Assembly: GCF_000272005.1 (NCBI RefSeq)
Contig: NZ_AKKU01000011.1
Coordinates: 248,001-312,000, forward strand
DNA length: 64,000 nucleotides
Source of the DNA: Alishewanella agri BL06
Lineage (GTDB): Bacteria; Pseudomonadota; Gammaproteobacteria; Enterobacterales; Alteromonadaceae
Direction: 5' to 3'
Both the position numbers and the translations under genes were made by a program. Numbering within the stretch: position 1 is the first letter of the stretch; every line of letters starts with the position of its first letter. This document shows positions 34,242 to 43,820 of this stretch, piece by piece. Below the pieces are notes generated by a model. It was not told the origin of the DNA. It saw only the letters and a list, made by a program, of their open reading frames with translations, and ran no database searches.

Positions 34242-35542
34242 TGGACTCAATGCCTAAATATGCATCTTACAAAGATTCAGGAGTTGAGTGGCTTGGCAAT
34301 ATTCCAAGTGACTGGAATTTAAAGCCCGGATTTGTTGCTTTTACCGAAAATAAACGGAACAACAAAGGGATGAAGGAAAATACTGTTCTGTCCTTAAGTT
34401 ACGGCAAGATAGTTATTAAGCCTGAAGAAAAGCTCGTTGGTCTTGTTCCTGAGTCATTTGAAACTTACCAGTTAGTTGAACCAAATGACATTATTGTCCG
34501 CTGCACCGATCTTCAAAATGATAAAGTAAGTTTGAGAACAGGCTTAGCGAAAGATAACGGTATAATCACAAGTGCTTATCTCAATCTCAAAGTTAGGCGC
34601 GGATTTAACTCTCGCTTTCTGCATTATTACCTGCACTCTCTCGACACTACCAAGGTCATTTACAAATTTGGTTCAGGGTTGAGACAAAACCTGAGTTTTC
34701 TCGATTTCAAACGACTCCCTGTCTTTGATATCTCTGAATCTATTCAAATCGCTGTCGCTGATTATCTTGACCAAAAAACCGCTCAGATTGACGAAGCAAT
34801 TGCCATTAAAGAACAACAAATCGCGCTTTTAAAAGAGCGTAAGCAGATCATTATCCAGCAAGCAGTCACCCAAGGCCTTGATCCCAACGTGCCAATGAAA
34901 GACTCAGGTGTGGAGTGGATTGGCCGTATCCCTAAGCATTGGCACTATGAGCCAATTAAATATTCTTTAAAAGGAATTGTCGATTGTGAACATAAAACTG
35001 CACCATTTGTTGATGAAGAAGAATTTTTTGTTGTAAGAACCACTAATGTAAAGGATGGAAAAATTAACTTAACTGGTGCTAAGTATACCCATGCTAAAGG
35101 TTATAAAGAATGGACTAGACGGGGAATTCCAACTCCCGGTGATATTCTTCTAACAAGGGAGGCTCCAGCGGGCGAGGCGTGTACAGTTCCAGAAGACCTA
35201 AAACTATGTCTTGGCCAAAGAATGGTATGGCTTAAGGTAGATAGAACTAGATTAGTACCTGAATTTGGTGTCGCACTTATATATTCATCAATTGGAAGAA
35301 CATATATTGATTTCCTGTCAGCAGGTTCGACAGTATTGCATTTCAATATGTCAGATATTGCTAATATTCCTGTTGTATTGCCACCACTTGATGAACAAAA
35401 AGCTCTAGTGGAATATATTAATTGTAAATCAGTGGAAATAGAAAACTCGTCAAAGATACTATCACAACAGATTGAAAAACTAAGAGAATACAAAACCACA
35501 CTGATCAATAGTGCTGTTACAGGCAAAATCAAAGTGGCATAA
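34241..35542 (+). CDS. hsdS: Type I restriction-modification, specificity subunit
   Basis: A 433-residue specificity subunit in two halves. Each target-recognition domain is introduced by the same phrase: YKDSGVEWLGNIPSDW near residue 6 and MKDSGVEWIGRIPKHW near residue 219. Each ends in a helical spacer, QKTAQIDEAIAIKEQQIALL and later EIENSSKILSQQIEKLREYK, then AVTQGLD or AVTGKIK. The two domains therefore read a bipartite target that cannot be predicted here. The ATG overlaps the hsdM stop by one base. Confidence 0.93.
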   Translation: MDSMPKYASYKDSGVEWLGNIPSDWNLKPGFVAFTENKRNNKGMKENTVLSLSYGKIVIKPEEKLVGLVPESFETYQLVEPNDIIVRCTDLQNDKVSLRTGLAKDNGIITSAYLNLKVRRGFNSRFLHYYLHSLDTTKVIYKFGSGLRQNLSFLDFKRLPVFDISESIQIAVADYLDQKTAQIDEAIAIKEQQIALLKERKQIIIQQAVTQGLDPNVPMKDSGVEWIGRIPKHWHYEPIKYSLKGIVDCEHKTAPFVDEEEFFVVRTTNVKDGKINLTGAKYTHAKGYKEWTRRGIPTPGDILLTREAPAGEACTVPEDLKLCLGQRMVWLKVDRTRLVPEFGVALIYSSIGRTYIDFLSAGSTVLHFNMSDIANIPVVLPPLDEQKALVEYINCKSVEIENSSKILSQQIEKLREYKTTLINSAVTGKIKVA

Positions 35543-35554
35543 CAAGGAGGTAAG

Positions 35555-38500
35555 ATGGTTAGCCAAACGAATGAACAGGCACTGGAATCGGCTATTGAAA
35601 AGTATCTGACGGGCACGTGCTTGGAAGAGCTAAAAGCTGGCGTGCAGGAAGCCAGCCCCGACTTTAACAATCGGCTTTATCGTATTGGCCAACCATCCGA
35701 CTTTAATATGCAGTTTGCGCTGGATGAGCGATTCTTCTGGGCATTTCTGGAAAAAACACAGGAAGATGAACTCGACAAAGTTAAGCGCAATAACCCCAAT
35801 GACTGGCAGCGCAAAATTTATGAACGTTTTGACAGGCTGATTAAGAAACACGGCATTCTGCATTTGCTTAAAAAAGGCCTAAGCGTCGATGATGCCCACT
35901 TTAACCTGATGTATCCAGCACCATTGGCTAGCAGCAGTGATAAAGTTAAACAACACTTTGCTGCCAACCTGTTTAGCTGTACCCGCCAACTGCGTTACTC
36001 CTTAGCTAACCCACTGCAAGAAATCGACATGGTATTGTTTATCAATGGCATACCATTAATAACGCTGGAGCTTAAAAATGCATGGACAAACCAAACAGCA
36101 CGGTATCATGGCCAAAAACAATATCGTGAAGACAGGGATACCAACCAGCCACTGTTGAACTTTGGCCGCTGCTTGGTGCATATGGCGGTAGATACCGATG
36201 AAGTGTATATGACCACCAAATTGGCAGGAAAAAGCACTTTCTTCTTGCCGTTCAACAAGGGGCACAACTTAGGGCAAGGCAATCCGCCAAACGATAATGG
36301 GCATAAAACAGCTTATTTATGGGAAGAAGTGTTCCAGAAAGAGAGCTTAGCGAACATTATCCAGCATTTCGTCAGACTGGACGGCACCAGCAAAGACCCA
36401 CTGAATAAACGCACTTTGTTCTTCCCTCGTTACCATCAAATGGATGTGGTCAGGCGATTGGTTGGCCATGCCGCTGAGAACGGTGTGGGACAAACTTACC
36501 TAATTCAACACTCAGCAGGCTCAGGTAAATCGAACTCGATTACATGGGCGGCTTACCAGCTAATTGAAACTTACCCTGTTTCCGATAAGGTTCCCGGCAG
36601 CCGTGGCTTGGATCAGCCGTTATTTGATTCTGTTATTGTGGTCACCGACAGACGCCTGTTAGACAAACAGCTTCGCGATAACATCAAAGAGTTTTCTGAG
36701 GTGAAAAACATTGTCGCGCCTGCACACAAATCTTCCGAACTTAAGTCTGCATTGGAAAACGGCAAAAAGATCATCATCACCACCATTCAGAAGTTCCCGT
36801 TCATCATTGATGGCATTGCTGATTTAAGTGACAAGCGGTTTGCGGTGATCATTGACGAGGCGCACAGTTCACAATCTGGTTCCGCTCATGACAATATGAA
36901 CAGAGCAATGGGGCGTGCTGAAGTGGAAGAAGCTGAAGACGCACAAGATAAAATTTTACAGGCCATGAAATCACGCAAAATGCGTGGTAATGCGTCGTAT
37001 CTTGCATTTACAGCGACCCCCAAGAACACAACGTTGGAAAAATTTGGCCAAAGGCAGGCTGACGGCAGCTATAAACCTTTCGATCTGTACTCCATGAAGC
37101 AGGCAATTGAGGAAGGCTTTATCCTTGACGTGTTAGCTAATTACACCACCTATAAAAGCTATTACGAGATTGAAAAGTCCATCGAGGATAACCCGGAGTT
37201 CGATACGAAGAAGGCGCAAAAAAAGCTTAGAGCTTATGTAGAGCGCAGTCAACAGACCATCGATATCAAAGCCGAAATAATGCTGGACCATTTTATCCCG
37301 CACGTGGTAAATGCCAAGAAACTAAAAGGCAAAGCCAAAGGGATGGTGGTCACCCAAAACATTGAAACGGCTATTCGATATTACAAAGCCATCACCCGGA
37401 TTTTGGCTGGGCAAGGCAATCCGTTTAAGGCTGTAATTGCATTTTCTGGCACCAAAGAGGTTGATGGAGTTGAGTATACCGAAGCTGATATAAACGGATT
37501 TTCCGAAGCCGATACCAAAGACAAGTTTGATACCGATGAGTATCGTTTGCTAATTGTGGCCAACAAATACCTGACAGGTTTTGACCAACCGAAACTTTGC
37601 GCTATGTACGTTGATAAAAAGTTGGCCAGTGTACTCTGTGTGCAAACCCTATCCCGGTTAAATCGTGCGGCACCTAAGTGGGGTAAAAAGACGGAAGACC
37701 TTTTTGTGCTGGACTTCTTTAACTCGGTTGACGACATCAAAACCGCATTTGATGATTTTTATACCTCAACCTCTTTATCTGAAGCCACCGATATTAACGT
37801 TTTACACGAACTGAAAGACGAGATGGATGAAGTCGGTGTATACGAATGGATGGAAGTTGAAGAATTCATAAAACGCTATTTCAACGACGAAGATGCACAG
37901 CGGCTTAGTCCGCTCATCGATATTGCCGCAGCACGATTTAACATTGAGCTAGAATTAGAAAATGATGCAAAGGCTGATTTTAAAATCAAAGCCAAGCAAT
38001 TTGTGAAGATTTACGGCCAGATGGCCTCAATCATGCCCTATGAAATAGCCGCATGGGAAAAGCTATTCTGGTTCCTAAAATTCCTCATTCCCAAGCTTAA
38101 AGTGGAAGATCCAGATGCAGAGCTGCTGGATGAGCTGCTGGATTCAGTTGACCTAAGCTCCTATGGCCTCCAGCGCGTTAAACTGGGTCATACAATAGAA
38201 CTGGATAGTGCCGAAACAGAGCTGGACCCGCAGAACCCTAACCCGCGTGGTGCTCATGGCGGTGATAAGCAAAAAGATCCACTAGACGAAATTGTACGAA
38301 GCTTCAACGAGCGCTGGTTCCAAGGCTGGAGCGCAACACCAGAAGAGCAGCGGGTTCGGTTGCTAAGTATGGCCGAGTCAATCAAAGCGCATCCAGATTT
38401 CAAAGATAAGTACCAAAACAATGCCGATCCACATAGCCAGAACCTCGCTTTTGAAAAGCTGTTTAAAGAAATCATGCTACAGCGGCGTAAAGATGATTTG

Positions 38501-38593
38501 GAGTTCTACAAGCTGTTTGCCGGCGATGAAGCATTTAAGTCATCACTAATGCAAAGCATGCAGCGTATTGTTGGTATGTCGGCCTCTAAGTAA
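35555..38593 (+). CDS. hsdR: Type I restriction-modification, endonuclease/translocase subunit
   Basis: A 1012-residue restriction subunit. The N-terminal nuclease has INGIPLITLELKNAW (PD-ExK core) and a Q-motif-like GQKQYREDRD. The SF2 motor has Walker A QHSAGSGKSNSI, VVTDRRLLDKQL, DEAH box IIDEAHSSQSG, FTATPKNTTL, and the later motifs VVTQNIETAI and ANKYLTGFDQP. A helical C-terminus binds HsdM. AAGGAGG precedes the ATG. A type I complex pumps DNA past itself and cuts at a distance. The reverse transcriptase gene follows after 40 bases in the same direction. Confidence 0.95.
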   Translation: MVSQTNEQALESAIEKYLTGTCLEELKAGVQEASPDFNNRLYRIGQPSDFNMQFALDERFFWAFLEKTQEDELDKVKRNNPNDWQRKIYERFDRLIKKHGILHLLKKGLSVDDAHFNLMYPAPLASSSDKVKQHFAANLFSCTRQLRYSLANPLQEIDMVLFINGIPLITLELKNAWTNQTARYHGQKQYREDRDTNQPLLNFGRCLVHMAVDTDEVYMTTKLAGKSTFFLPFNKGHNLGQGNPPNDNGHKTAYLWEEVFQKESLANIIQHFVRLDGTSKDPLNKRTLFFPRYHQMDVVRRLVGHAAENGVGQTYLIQHSAGSGKSNSITWAAYQLIETYPVSDKVPGSRGLDQPLFDSVIVVTDRRLLDKQLRDNIKEFSEVKNIVAPAHKSSELKSALENGKKIIITTIQKFPFIIDGIADLSDKRFAVIIDEAHSSQSGSAHDNMNRAMGRAEVEEAEDAQDKILQAMKSRKMRGNASYLAFTATPKNTTLEKFGQRQADGSYKPFDLYSMKQAIEEGFILDVLANYTTYKSYYEIEKSIEDNPEFDTKKAQKKLRAYVERSQQTIDIKAEIMLDHFIPHVVNAKKLKGKAKGMVVTQNIETAIRYYKAITRILAGQGNPFKAVIAFSGTKEVDGVEYTEADINGFSEADTKDKFDTDEYRLLIVANKYLTGFDQPKLCAMYVDKKLASVLCVQTLSRLNRAAPKWGKKTEDLFVLDFFNSVDDIKTAFDDFYTSTSLSEATDINVLHELKDEMDEVGVYEWMEVEEFIKRYFNDEDAQRLSPLIDIAAARFNIELELENDAKADFKIKAKQFVKIYGQMASIMPYEIAAWEKLFWFLKFLIPKLKVEDPDAELLDELLDSVDLSSYGLQRVKLGHTIELDSAETELDPQNPNPRGAHGGDKQKDPLDEIVRSFNERWFQGWSATPEEQRVRLLSMAESIKAHPDFKDKYQNNADPHSQNLAFEKLFKEIMLQRRKDDLEFYKLFAGDEAFKSSLMQSMQRIVGMSASK

Positions 38594-38633
38594 CAGGTGC
38601 TGGTGTAATCTGATGTGGTAACCGGAGGGTTTA

Positions 38634-40121
38634 GTGACATCAACAGTGAAATTCTTTGAAGATGATTTCGCGGGAACATTATTCCCGCTCAAAACTAACT
38701 TACTTTTAGTGCAGAAACATAGCACTGAAATCTCCGATTACATCTATCAAAAAATTTTAAGTGACTCACATCCCGCGGATAATTTTTTGCCTCAGCAAAG
38801 AGTATTTGCGACGAAGCCACAAGGACATCTGCGTCGAACTGTAAAGCTCGACCCAATAGCGGAATACTTTTTATATGACTTGGTTTATCGAAATCGAGGT
38901 ATTTTTCGTCCAGAGGTAAGTGAGTTTAGAAGGAGCTTTGGCTATCGATTCGAGAAAGGAAAACATATTCCGGTTCACATTGCTTACTCTACATATAAAC
39001 AAGAATTGGCAGAATGCTCTTCCAACTTCAAACACAGTATTCAGTTCGATGTTGCTTCGTATTTTAACAGCATGTATCACCATGATGTCGCTCACTGGTT
39101 TGAAAGTAAAAGCGGTGTAACATCTGTCGATTCTAAAGCTCTTGCCCAATTTTTTAGAGAAATAAATTCAGGGAGAAGTATCGATTTTATGCCGCACGGC
39201 ATATACCCAGCAAAGATGATTGGAAATGAGTTTTTAAAATTCATTGATCTTTATGGTCCTCTAAAGTCTAAGAAAATCGTTAGATTTATGGACGATATTA
39301 CCCTTTTCGACAATGATAGAAATGTCTTGATGGCAGATTTCCATGTGATACAGAGACTATTAGGACAGTTCGCTCTCAACGTAAATCCATCGAAAACTGC
39401 CTTTGACCACTCTGTGGGTGACGTAAAAGCAACATTGTCAGAAATTAGAGAATCGTTAAAGGAAATCATTACTGAATATGAAGAAGTGCCAACAGCATCA
39501 GGCGTAGAAGTTGAAGAGCTTGATGTAGAAATTGAGAATACATTAAGTACGCAACAAGTTGATGCTTTGCTAGAGCTACTACAAAGGGATTCCCTTGAGG
39601 AGTCAGATGCTGACCGTATCCTAAGCTTTCTGAGAACTCATAGTGATAGTTTGATCGAGTACTTACCAATTTTGTTTCGCCGATTCCCAAATCTAATCAA
39701 GCATATTCACTCTGTCTGTGGAGAAGTAAAGGAGAAAGCAGAACTATCCAATGTGCTTCTAGATTATCTGAATGAGTCGAACGACTTTTTGGAGTACCAG
39801 TTATTCTGGATTGGAGCGATAGTCGAAGACTATTTGATTGGTCATGGCAGCTATGGAAGTGTATTACTCAGGCTTTACGAACTTACAGCAAATATGAAGA
39901 TCGCAAGAGCAAAAATTCTTGAGATCCCTGTCCAAGACTTTGGTTTCAAGGAAATTCGAGGGGAATATCTTAAAACTGGCCAATCTGATTGGCTCTCATG
40001 GTCATCTGCGATTGGGACACAAAGCTTAAAGCCTGCCGAGCGTAACTACTTGCTGGCATATTTTGCTAAAGCATCAGCGATGAATTTTTTAATTTCTGAG
40101 GGAGTCAAAAAGTGCACGTAA
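38634..40121 (+). CDS. UG/Abi-type reverse transcriptase in a type I R-M operon
   Basis: A 495-residue reverse transcriptase. Fingers begin at TVKLDPIAEYFLYDLVYRN. Motif A is QFDVASYFNSMYHHD with the first Asp, motif B is PHGIYPAKMIGNEFL (His-Gly, not the usual Gln-Gly), motif C is VRFMDDITLF (FMDD), and motif D-E region is NVNPSKTAF. All catalytic Asp residues are present. After an acidic linker (about 285-305) comes a 190-residue helical domain, as in Abi and defence-associated (DRT) enzymes. It lacks group II maturase parts and a retron-type RNA was not seen. The GTG start at 38634 has GGAGG seven bases upstream. Family subgroup could not be assigned. Confidence 0.85.
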   Translation: MTSTVKFFEDDFAGTLFPLKTNLLLVQKHSTEISDYIYQKILSDSHPADNFLPQQRVFATKPQGHLRRTVKLDPIAEYFLYDLVYRNRGIFRPEVSEFRRSFGYRFEKGKHIPVHIAYSTYKQELAECSSNFKHSIQFDVASYFNSMYHHDVAHWFESKSGVTSVDSKALAQFFREINSGRSIDFMPHGIYPAKMIGNEFLKFIDLYGPLKSKKIVRFMDDITLFDNDRNVLMADFHVIQRLLGQFALNVNPSKTAFDHSVGDVKATLSEIRESLKEIITEYEEVPTASGVEVEELDVEIENTLSTQQVDALLELLQRDSLEESDADRILSFLRTHSDSLIEYLPILFRRFPNLIKHIHSVCGEVKEKAELSNVLLDYLNESNDFLEYQLFWIGAIVEDYLIGHGSYGSVLLRLYELTANMKIARAKILEIPVQDFGFKEIRGEYLKTGQSDWLSWSSAIGTQSLKPAERNYLLAYFAKASAMNFLISEGVKKCT

Positions 40122-40195
40122 TTGTCGGTGTCCATCGAGTTGAATTTACCCTAGGGAAAAGAAGATCCAAAAACGACATCGGCTTAATGTCATAA
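40112..40195 (+). CDS. Candidate 27-residue ORF overlapping the reverse transcriptase
   Basis: GTG to TAA, overlapping the reverse transcriptase stop by 10 bases, with AGGGAG seven bases upstream. It encodes VHVIVGVHRVEFTLGKRRSK and seven more residues. The overlap and ribosome site look like translational coupling. It is either a real micro-ORF or the stump of a third gene cut off at the island edge. A terminator follows within 10 bases. Confidence 0.35.
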   Translation: MHVIVGVHRVEFTLGKRRSKNDIGLMS

Positions 40196-40203
40196 ACGTA
40201 CAA

Positions 40204-40230
40204 TAAAAAACCGCCCTAAGGCGGTTTTTA
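40204..40230. terminator. Bidirectional terminator, reverse transcriptase / gcvP
   Basis: A perfect stem, AAAACCGCC / GGCGGTTTT, with loop CTAA and T-runs on both strands. It ends the plus-strand defence operon and the minus-strand gcvTHP operon. Confidence 0.9.
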
Positions 40231-40246
40231 TTAAAGTTACAATTCC

Positions 40247-40303
40247 CAGTCGCAAAGTTAATTGCAGTCGCAGACATAATTAATTCTGGTCGCAGAGTTA
40301 ATT
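40247..40303. repeat. Three short tandem repeats at the right island edge
   Basis: Imperfect copies of GTCGCAgAGTTAATT: CAGTCGCAAAGTTAATT (40247), CAGTCGCAGACATAATTAATT (40265) and CTGGTCGCAGAGTTAATT (40286). They lie between the terminator and the gcvP stop. Confidence 0.6.
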
Positions 40304-40327
40304 ACGCTGCACATTACGCAGTAAACC

Positions 40328-43219
40328 TTACCGGTAAGCCTCCGGGCTTGGGCATGAACACATCAGGTTGCGGTCGCCGTACACGTCGTCGATACGGGTA
40401 ACCGTTGGCCAGAACTTGTTTTCTGCCACAAACTGCGCCGGGAAGGCGGCGTAGGTGCGCTCGTAGGCGCGATCCCAGCTTGGGTCCAGAATGTCGGCCA
40501 TAGTATGTGGTGCATAAGCCAGTGGGTTGTTATCCACTGTCCACTCGCCGGCTTCTACCTTGGCAATTTCCGCACGGATGGTCGTCATCGCTTCGATAAA
40601 CTTATCCAGCTCAGCTTTGCTTTCTGATTCGGTTGGTTCAATCATTAGCGTGCCGGCTACCGGGAAGCTCATGGTTGGTGAGTGGTAACCAAAGTCCATT
40701 AAGCGCTTGGCGATATCCATCTCGGTAATACCGCTGGCTTCTTTTAATGGCCGAATATCGATAATACATTCGTGCGCCACGCGGCCATGGGTACCGACAT
40801 ACAGCACCGGGAAGTGCGGGTTCAGTTTCTTGGCAACGTAGTTCGCGTTCAGGATCGCGAATTCAGTGGCTTGTTTTAAGCCTTCGCTACCCATCATCGC
40901 GATATACATCCAGCTGATTGGCAGAATACCGGCGCTACCAAAAGGTGCTGCCGATACTGCGCCATTACTGGCGCCGGTGCCGTCGATTTTTACGACCGCA
41001 TGGTTAGGTAAAAACGGCGCTAAATGGCTCTTCACGCCGATTGGGCCCATACCCGGGCCACCACCGCCGTGCGGGATACAGAAGGTTTTGTGCAGGTTTA
41101 GGTGCGATACGTCTGAGCCGATAAAGCCTGGCGAGGTTAAGCCCACCTGCGCGTTCATATTGGCACCGTCCATATACACCTGGCCGCCGTAGGAGTGGAT
41201 CACTTCACACAGCTCGGCGATGGTTTCTTCAAATACACCGTGCGTAGACGGGTAAGTCACCATAATGGCTGCTAAGCGATCACCGACTTCGGCTGCTTTG
41301 GCTTTTAAGTCGGCCATATCGATATTGCCTGACTTATCGCAGTCTACCAGCACAACTTCGTAGTTGGTCATGGCCGCAGTAGCCGGGTTAGTACCGTGCG
41401 CCGATACCGGAATTAAACAGATATTACGATGGCCTTCGCCACGGCTTTCGTGGTACTTACGAATGGCCACCATACCGGCGTATTCGCCCTGCGCGCCTGA
41501 GTTTGGCTGCATCGAGATATTGTCGTAGCCAGTGATATTCACCAGCCAGTCGCCAAGCTCGTTAATCATCTGGTAGTAACCTTCGGCCTGATCACGTGGC
41601 ACGAACGGGTGCAGAGACGCGAACTCTGGCCAGGTGATCGGGATCATCTCGGCGGTGGCGTTCAGTTTCATCGTGCATGAACCTAACGAAATCATCGAGT
41701 GGTTCAATGCTAAGTCTTTGTTTTCCAGCTTTTTGATATAACGCAGTATCTCAGTTTCGCTGTGATACTGGTTAAATACCGGATGGCTTAATACGGCAGA
41801 GGTGCGTACTAAATCGGCCGGGATAGAGGTAGAGCCATTAGCAACGATCTGTGCATCTAAGGCGTTAACGTCTAAACCATGGCCGGCACCTAATACGATA
41901 TCAAACAGCTGTGCGATATCCCCAGCCTGCGTGGCTTCGCTAAAGCTTACCGCCAGGCTATCAGCCACGTCCGTACGCAGGTTAACACCGGCTGCTAAAG
42001 CGCGGGCAACAACGGCAGCGCGATCGGCAACTTTAAAGGTCACTGTATCAAACCAGTGGCTATTCACCAGGGCAACGCCTTTGGCTTTTAAACCAGCAGC
42101 GAAGATATCGGCGCTGCGGTGAATGCGCCCGGCGATATCTTTTAAGCCTTGCGGGCCATGGTACACCGCATAGAAAGAGGCGATATTGGCCAGTAATACC
42201 TGAGCAGTACAGATGTTCGAGTTCGCTTTTTCACGGCGGATATGCTGCTCACGGGTTTGCATTGCCATCCGCAGTGCCTGATTGCCACGGCGATCTTTTG
42301 ATACACCGATAATGCGGCCCGGCATAGAGCGCTTATAGGCATCGCGGGTCGCGAAGAAGGCAGCGTGTGGGCCACCAAAGGCCATTGGCACACCAAAGCG
42401 CTGCATAGAGCCTAATACGACATCGGCACCCAGCTCGCCCGGTGCTTTTAACAGCATTAACGCCATTGGGTCTGTTGCTACCGCAACAATGGCTTTTTTC
42501 GCCTGCAGCGCGGCAATTAAGGCGCTGTCGTTACGGATATCACCGTTAGTGGTTGGGTACTGTAATAAGGCACCGAATACGTCCTGCTCAGCCGCTTCGT
42601 TGGCTTTACCCACCACAATATCAAAACCAAACATTTCGGCGCGGGTTTTTACCACGTCGATAGTTTGTGGGTGCACGTCGTCAGCAATAAAGTACAGGTT
42701 AGACTTGCTCTTGGTGACGCGCTTGGCCAGGGCCATGGCTTCGGCAGCAGCAGTTGCTTCGTCCAGCAGCGAGGCGCTGGCCAGTTCCATACCAGTTAAG
42801 TCTAAAGATAACTGTTGGAAGTTTAACAGCGACTCTAAACGGCCCTGGGCAATTTCCGGCTGGTATGGCGTGTACGCGGTGTACCAGCCCGGGTTTTCCA
42901 GCACGTTACGTAAAATAACATGCGGGGTCAGTGTTGGGTGGTAACCCATACCAATGTAAGACTTATACATTTTATTTTTTGACGCAGCAGCCTTTAAATA
43001 CGCCAGGGCGTCTACTTCAGTGCGGCTGTCGCCAATGGCCAAAGGTTTTGGCAGGCGAATGCTCTGCGGCACGGTTTGCGCAATCAGCTGCTCGATGCTG
43101 TCTACGCCAAGTTCCTGCAGCATAGCAGCTGTTTCGGCAGCATCCGGGCCAATATGGCGCTGGATAAATTCGTCGTGTTTCGCAAGTTGCGTCAGGGTTT
43201 TCACAGCGGTATGGGTCAT
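40328..43219 (-). CDS. gcvP: Glycine decarboxylase (P protein)
   Basis: A 963-residue PLP enzyme of the glycine cleavage system. It decarboxylates glycine and passes the aminomethyl group to the lipoyl arm of GcvH. Seen: FIQRHIGP near the start, and in the second half [25 protein letters not shown] with the Schiff-base Lys. The last residues include [12 protein letters not shown], typical of bacterial P proteins. The fused alpha-beta form is full length. I chose the ATG at 43219, with AGGA 8 bases upstream; ATGs at 43225 and 43249 are in frame. It is third in gcvT-gcvH-gcvP, after a hairpin at 43250-43274. Confidence 0.97.
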   Translation of the reverse strand: MTHTAVKTLTQLAKHDEFIQRHIGPDAAETAAMLQELGVDSIEQLIAQTVPQSIRLPKPLAIGDSRTEVDALAYLKAAASKNKMYKSYIGMGYHPTLTPHVILRNVLENPGWYTAYTPYQPEIAQGRLESLLNFQQLSLDLTGMELASASLLDEATAAAEAMALAKRVTKSKSNLYFIADDVHPQTIDVVKTRAEMFGFDIVVGKANEAAEQDVFGALLQYPTTNGDIRNDSALIAALQAKKAIVAVATDPMALMLLKAPGELGADVVLGSMQRFGVPMAFGGPHAAFFATRDAYKRSMPGRIIGVSKDRRGNQALRMAMQTREQHIRREKANSNICTAQVLLANIASFYAVYHGPQGLKDIAGRIHRSADIFAAGLKAKGVALVNSHWFDTVTFKVADRAAVVARALAAGVNLRTDVADSLAVSFSEATQAGDIAQLFDIVLGAGHGLDVNALDAQIVANGSTSIPADLVRTSAVLSHPVFNQYHSETEILRYIKKLENKDLALNHSMISLGSCTMKLNATAEMIPITWPEFASLHPFVPRDQAEGYYQMINELGDWLVNITGYDNISMQPNSGAQGEYAGMVAIRKYHESRGEGHRNICLIPVSAHGTNPATAAMTNYEVVLVDCDKSGNIDMADLKAKAAEVGDRLAAIMVTYPSTHGVFEETIAELCEVIHSYGGQVYMDGANMNAQVGLTSPGFIGSDVSHLNLHKTFCIPHGGGGPGMGPIGVKSHLAPFLPNHAVVKIDGTGASNGAVSAAPFGSAGILPISWMYIAMMGSEGLKQATEFAILNANYVAKKLNPHFPVLYVGTHGRVAHECIIDIRPLKEASGITEMDIAKRLMDFGYHSPTMSFPVAGTLMIEPTESESKAELDKFIEAMTTIRAEIAKVEAGEWTVDNNPLAYAPHTMADILDPSWDRAYERTYAAFPAQFVAENKFWPTVTRIDDVYGDRNLMCSCPSPEAYR

Positions 43220-43249
43220 GCTCATTATCCTGGTAGTGCTTTCTAACAT

Positions 43250-43274
43250 AAAGCCCCGTTATCTACGGGGCTTT
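43250..43274 (-). terminator. Hairpin between gcvH and gcvP
   Basis: A 10-bp stem, AAAGCCCCGT / ACGGGGCTTT, with loop TATCT. On the minus strand TTTATGTT follows, a weak U-tract. It lies 24 bases after the gcvH stop and 30 before gcvP, so it may be a partial terminator or stabiliser that sets gcvH above gcvP expression. Confidence 0.55.
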
Positions 43275-43298
43275 AGGGTGGCAGGATCTGCCGTAATA

Positions 43299-43688
43299 TT
43301 AAGCTTCGTCAATCGCGCTCTGATAACCGGCGGCGTCTAACAGGGCGCCGAGCTCAGCTTCGTCTGCGATTTTAATTTTAAACATCCAGCCATCTTCGTA
43401 CGGGCTGCTGTTTACCAGCTCTGGCGAGTCGCTCAGGGCATCGTTTACGGCAACAATTTCACCTGAAACCGGCGCATAAATATCTGACGCCGCTTTTACT
43501 GATTCCGCAACGGCGCAATCGTCGCCCTGGCCTACCGTTTCGCCCACTTCCGGTAATTCTACGAATACCATATCACCCAGTAATTCCTGAGCGTGCTCAG
43601 TGATACCTACGGTGTAGATGCCATCGCCTTCAGCGCGCAGCCATTCGTGACTGGATGCGTATTTTAAGTTTGCAGGAATGTTGCTCAT
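43299..43688 (-). CDS. gcvH: Glycine cleavage system H protein
   Basis: A 129-residue lipoyl carrier that shuttles the aminomethyl intermediate between GcvP, GcvT and the L protein. The lipoylation site is in [20 protein letters not shown], with Lys near residue 65. N- and C-terminal signatures are [14 protein letters not shown] and [12 protein letters not shown]. Length matches E. coli GcvH. It is second in the gcvTHP operon, with a 132-base spacer from gcvT and a hairpin-bearing gap to gcvP. Confidence 0.97.
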   Translation of the reverse strand: MSNIPANLKYASSHEWLRAEGDGIYTVGITEHAQELLGDMVFVELPEVGETVGQGDDCAVAESVKAASDIYAPVSGEIVAVNDALSDSPELVNSSPYEDGWMFKIKIADEAELGALLDAAGYQSAIDEA

Positions 43689-43716
43689 TGTAAGTTCCTT
43701 AGCTGTGTGTTCTTGC

Positions 43717-43752
43717 CACCTGCCGCCCTGTTAGCACAGGCACAGCCAGGTG
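43717..43752 (-). repeat. Stem-loop in the gcvT-gcvH spacer
   Basis: Arms CACCTG/CAGGTG enclose a second stem CCTGT/ACAGG, with internal loops, inside a spacer unusually long for this operon. On the minus strand it lies about 30-60 bases before the gcvH start. It could protect or modulate the gcvH message. No aptamer of the glycine riboswitch class was recognised. Confidence 0.4.
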
Positions 43753-43820
43753 AAGCCTCTCTGGTCTTTCCGGCAGCAGGCCGGCATCGTTATTGTATTA
43801 TTCTTGGCCAGCTATAAAGC

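Noticed and set aside
38634-40121. Group II intron or retron interpretation of the reverse transcriptase
   Set aside because: No maturase or HNH domain, no intron boundary structures, and no msr/msd-like inverted repeats upstream; hsdR ends only 40 bases before it.
28094-40246. Prophage or integrative element
   Set aside because: No integrase, recombinase or phage structural gene is present, and no tRNA flanks the island; only toxin-antitoxin and defence-type genes are seen.
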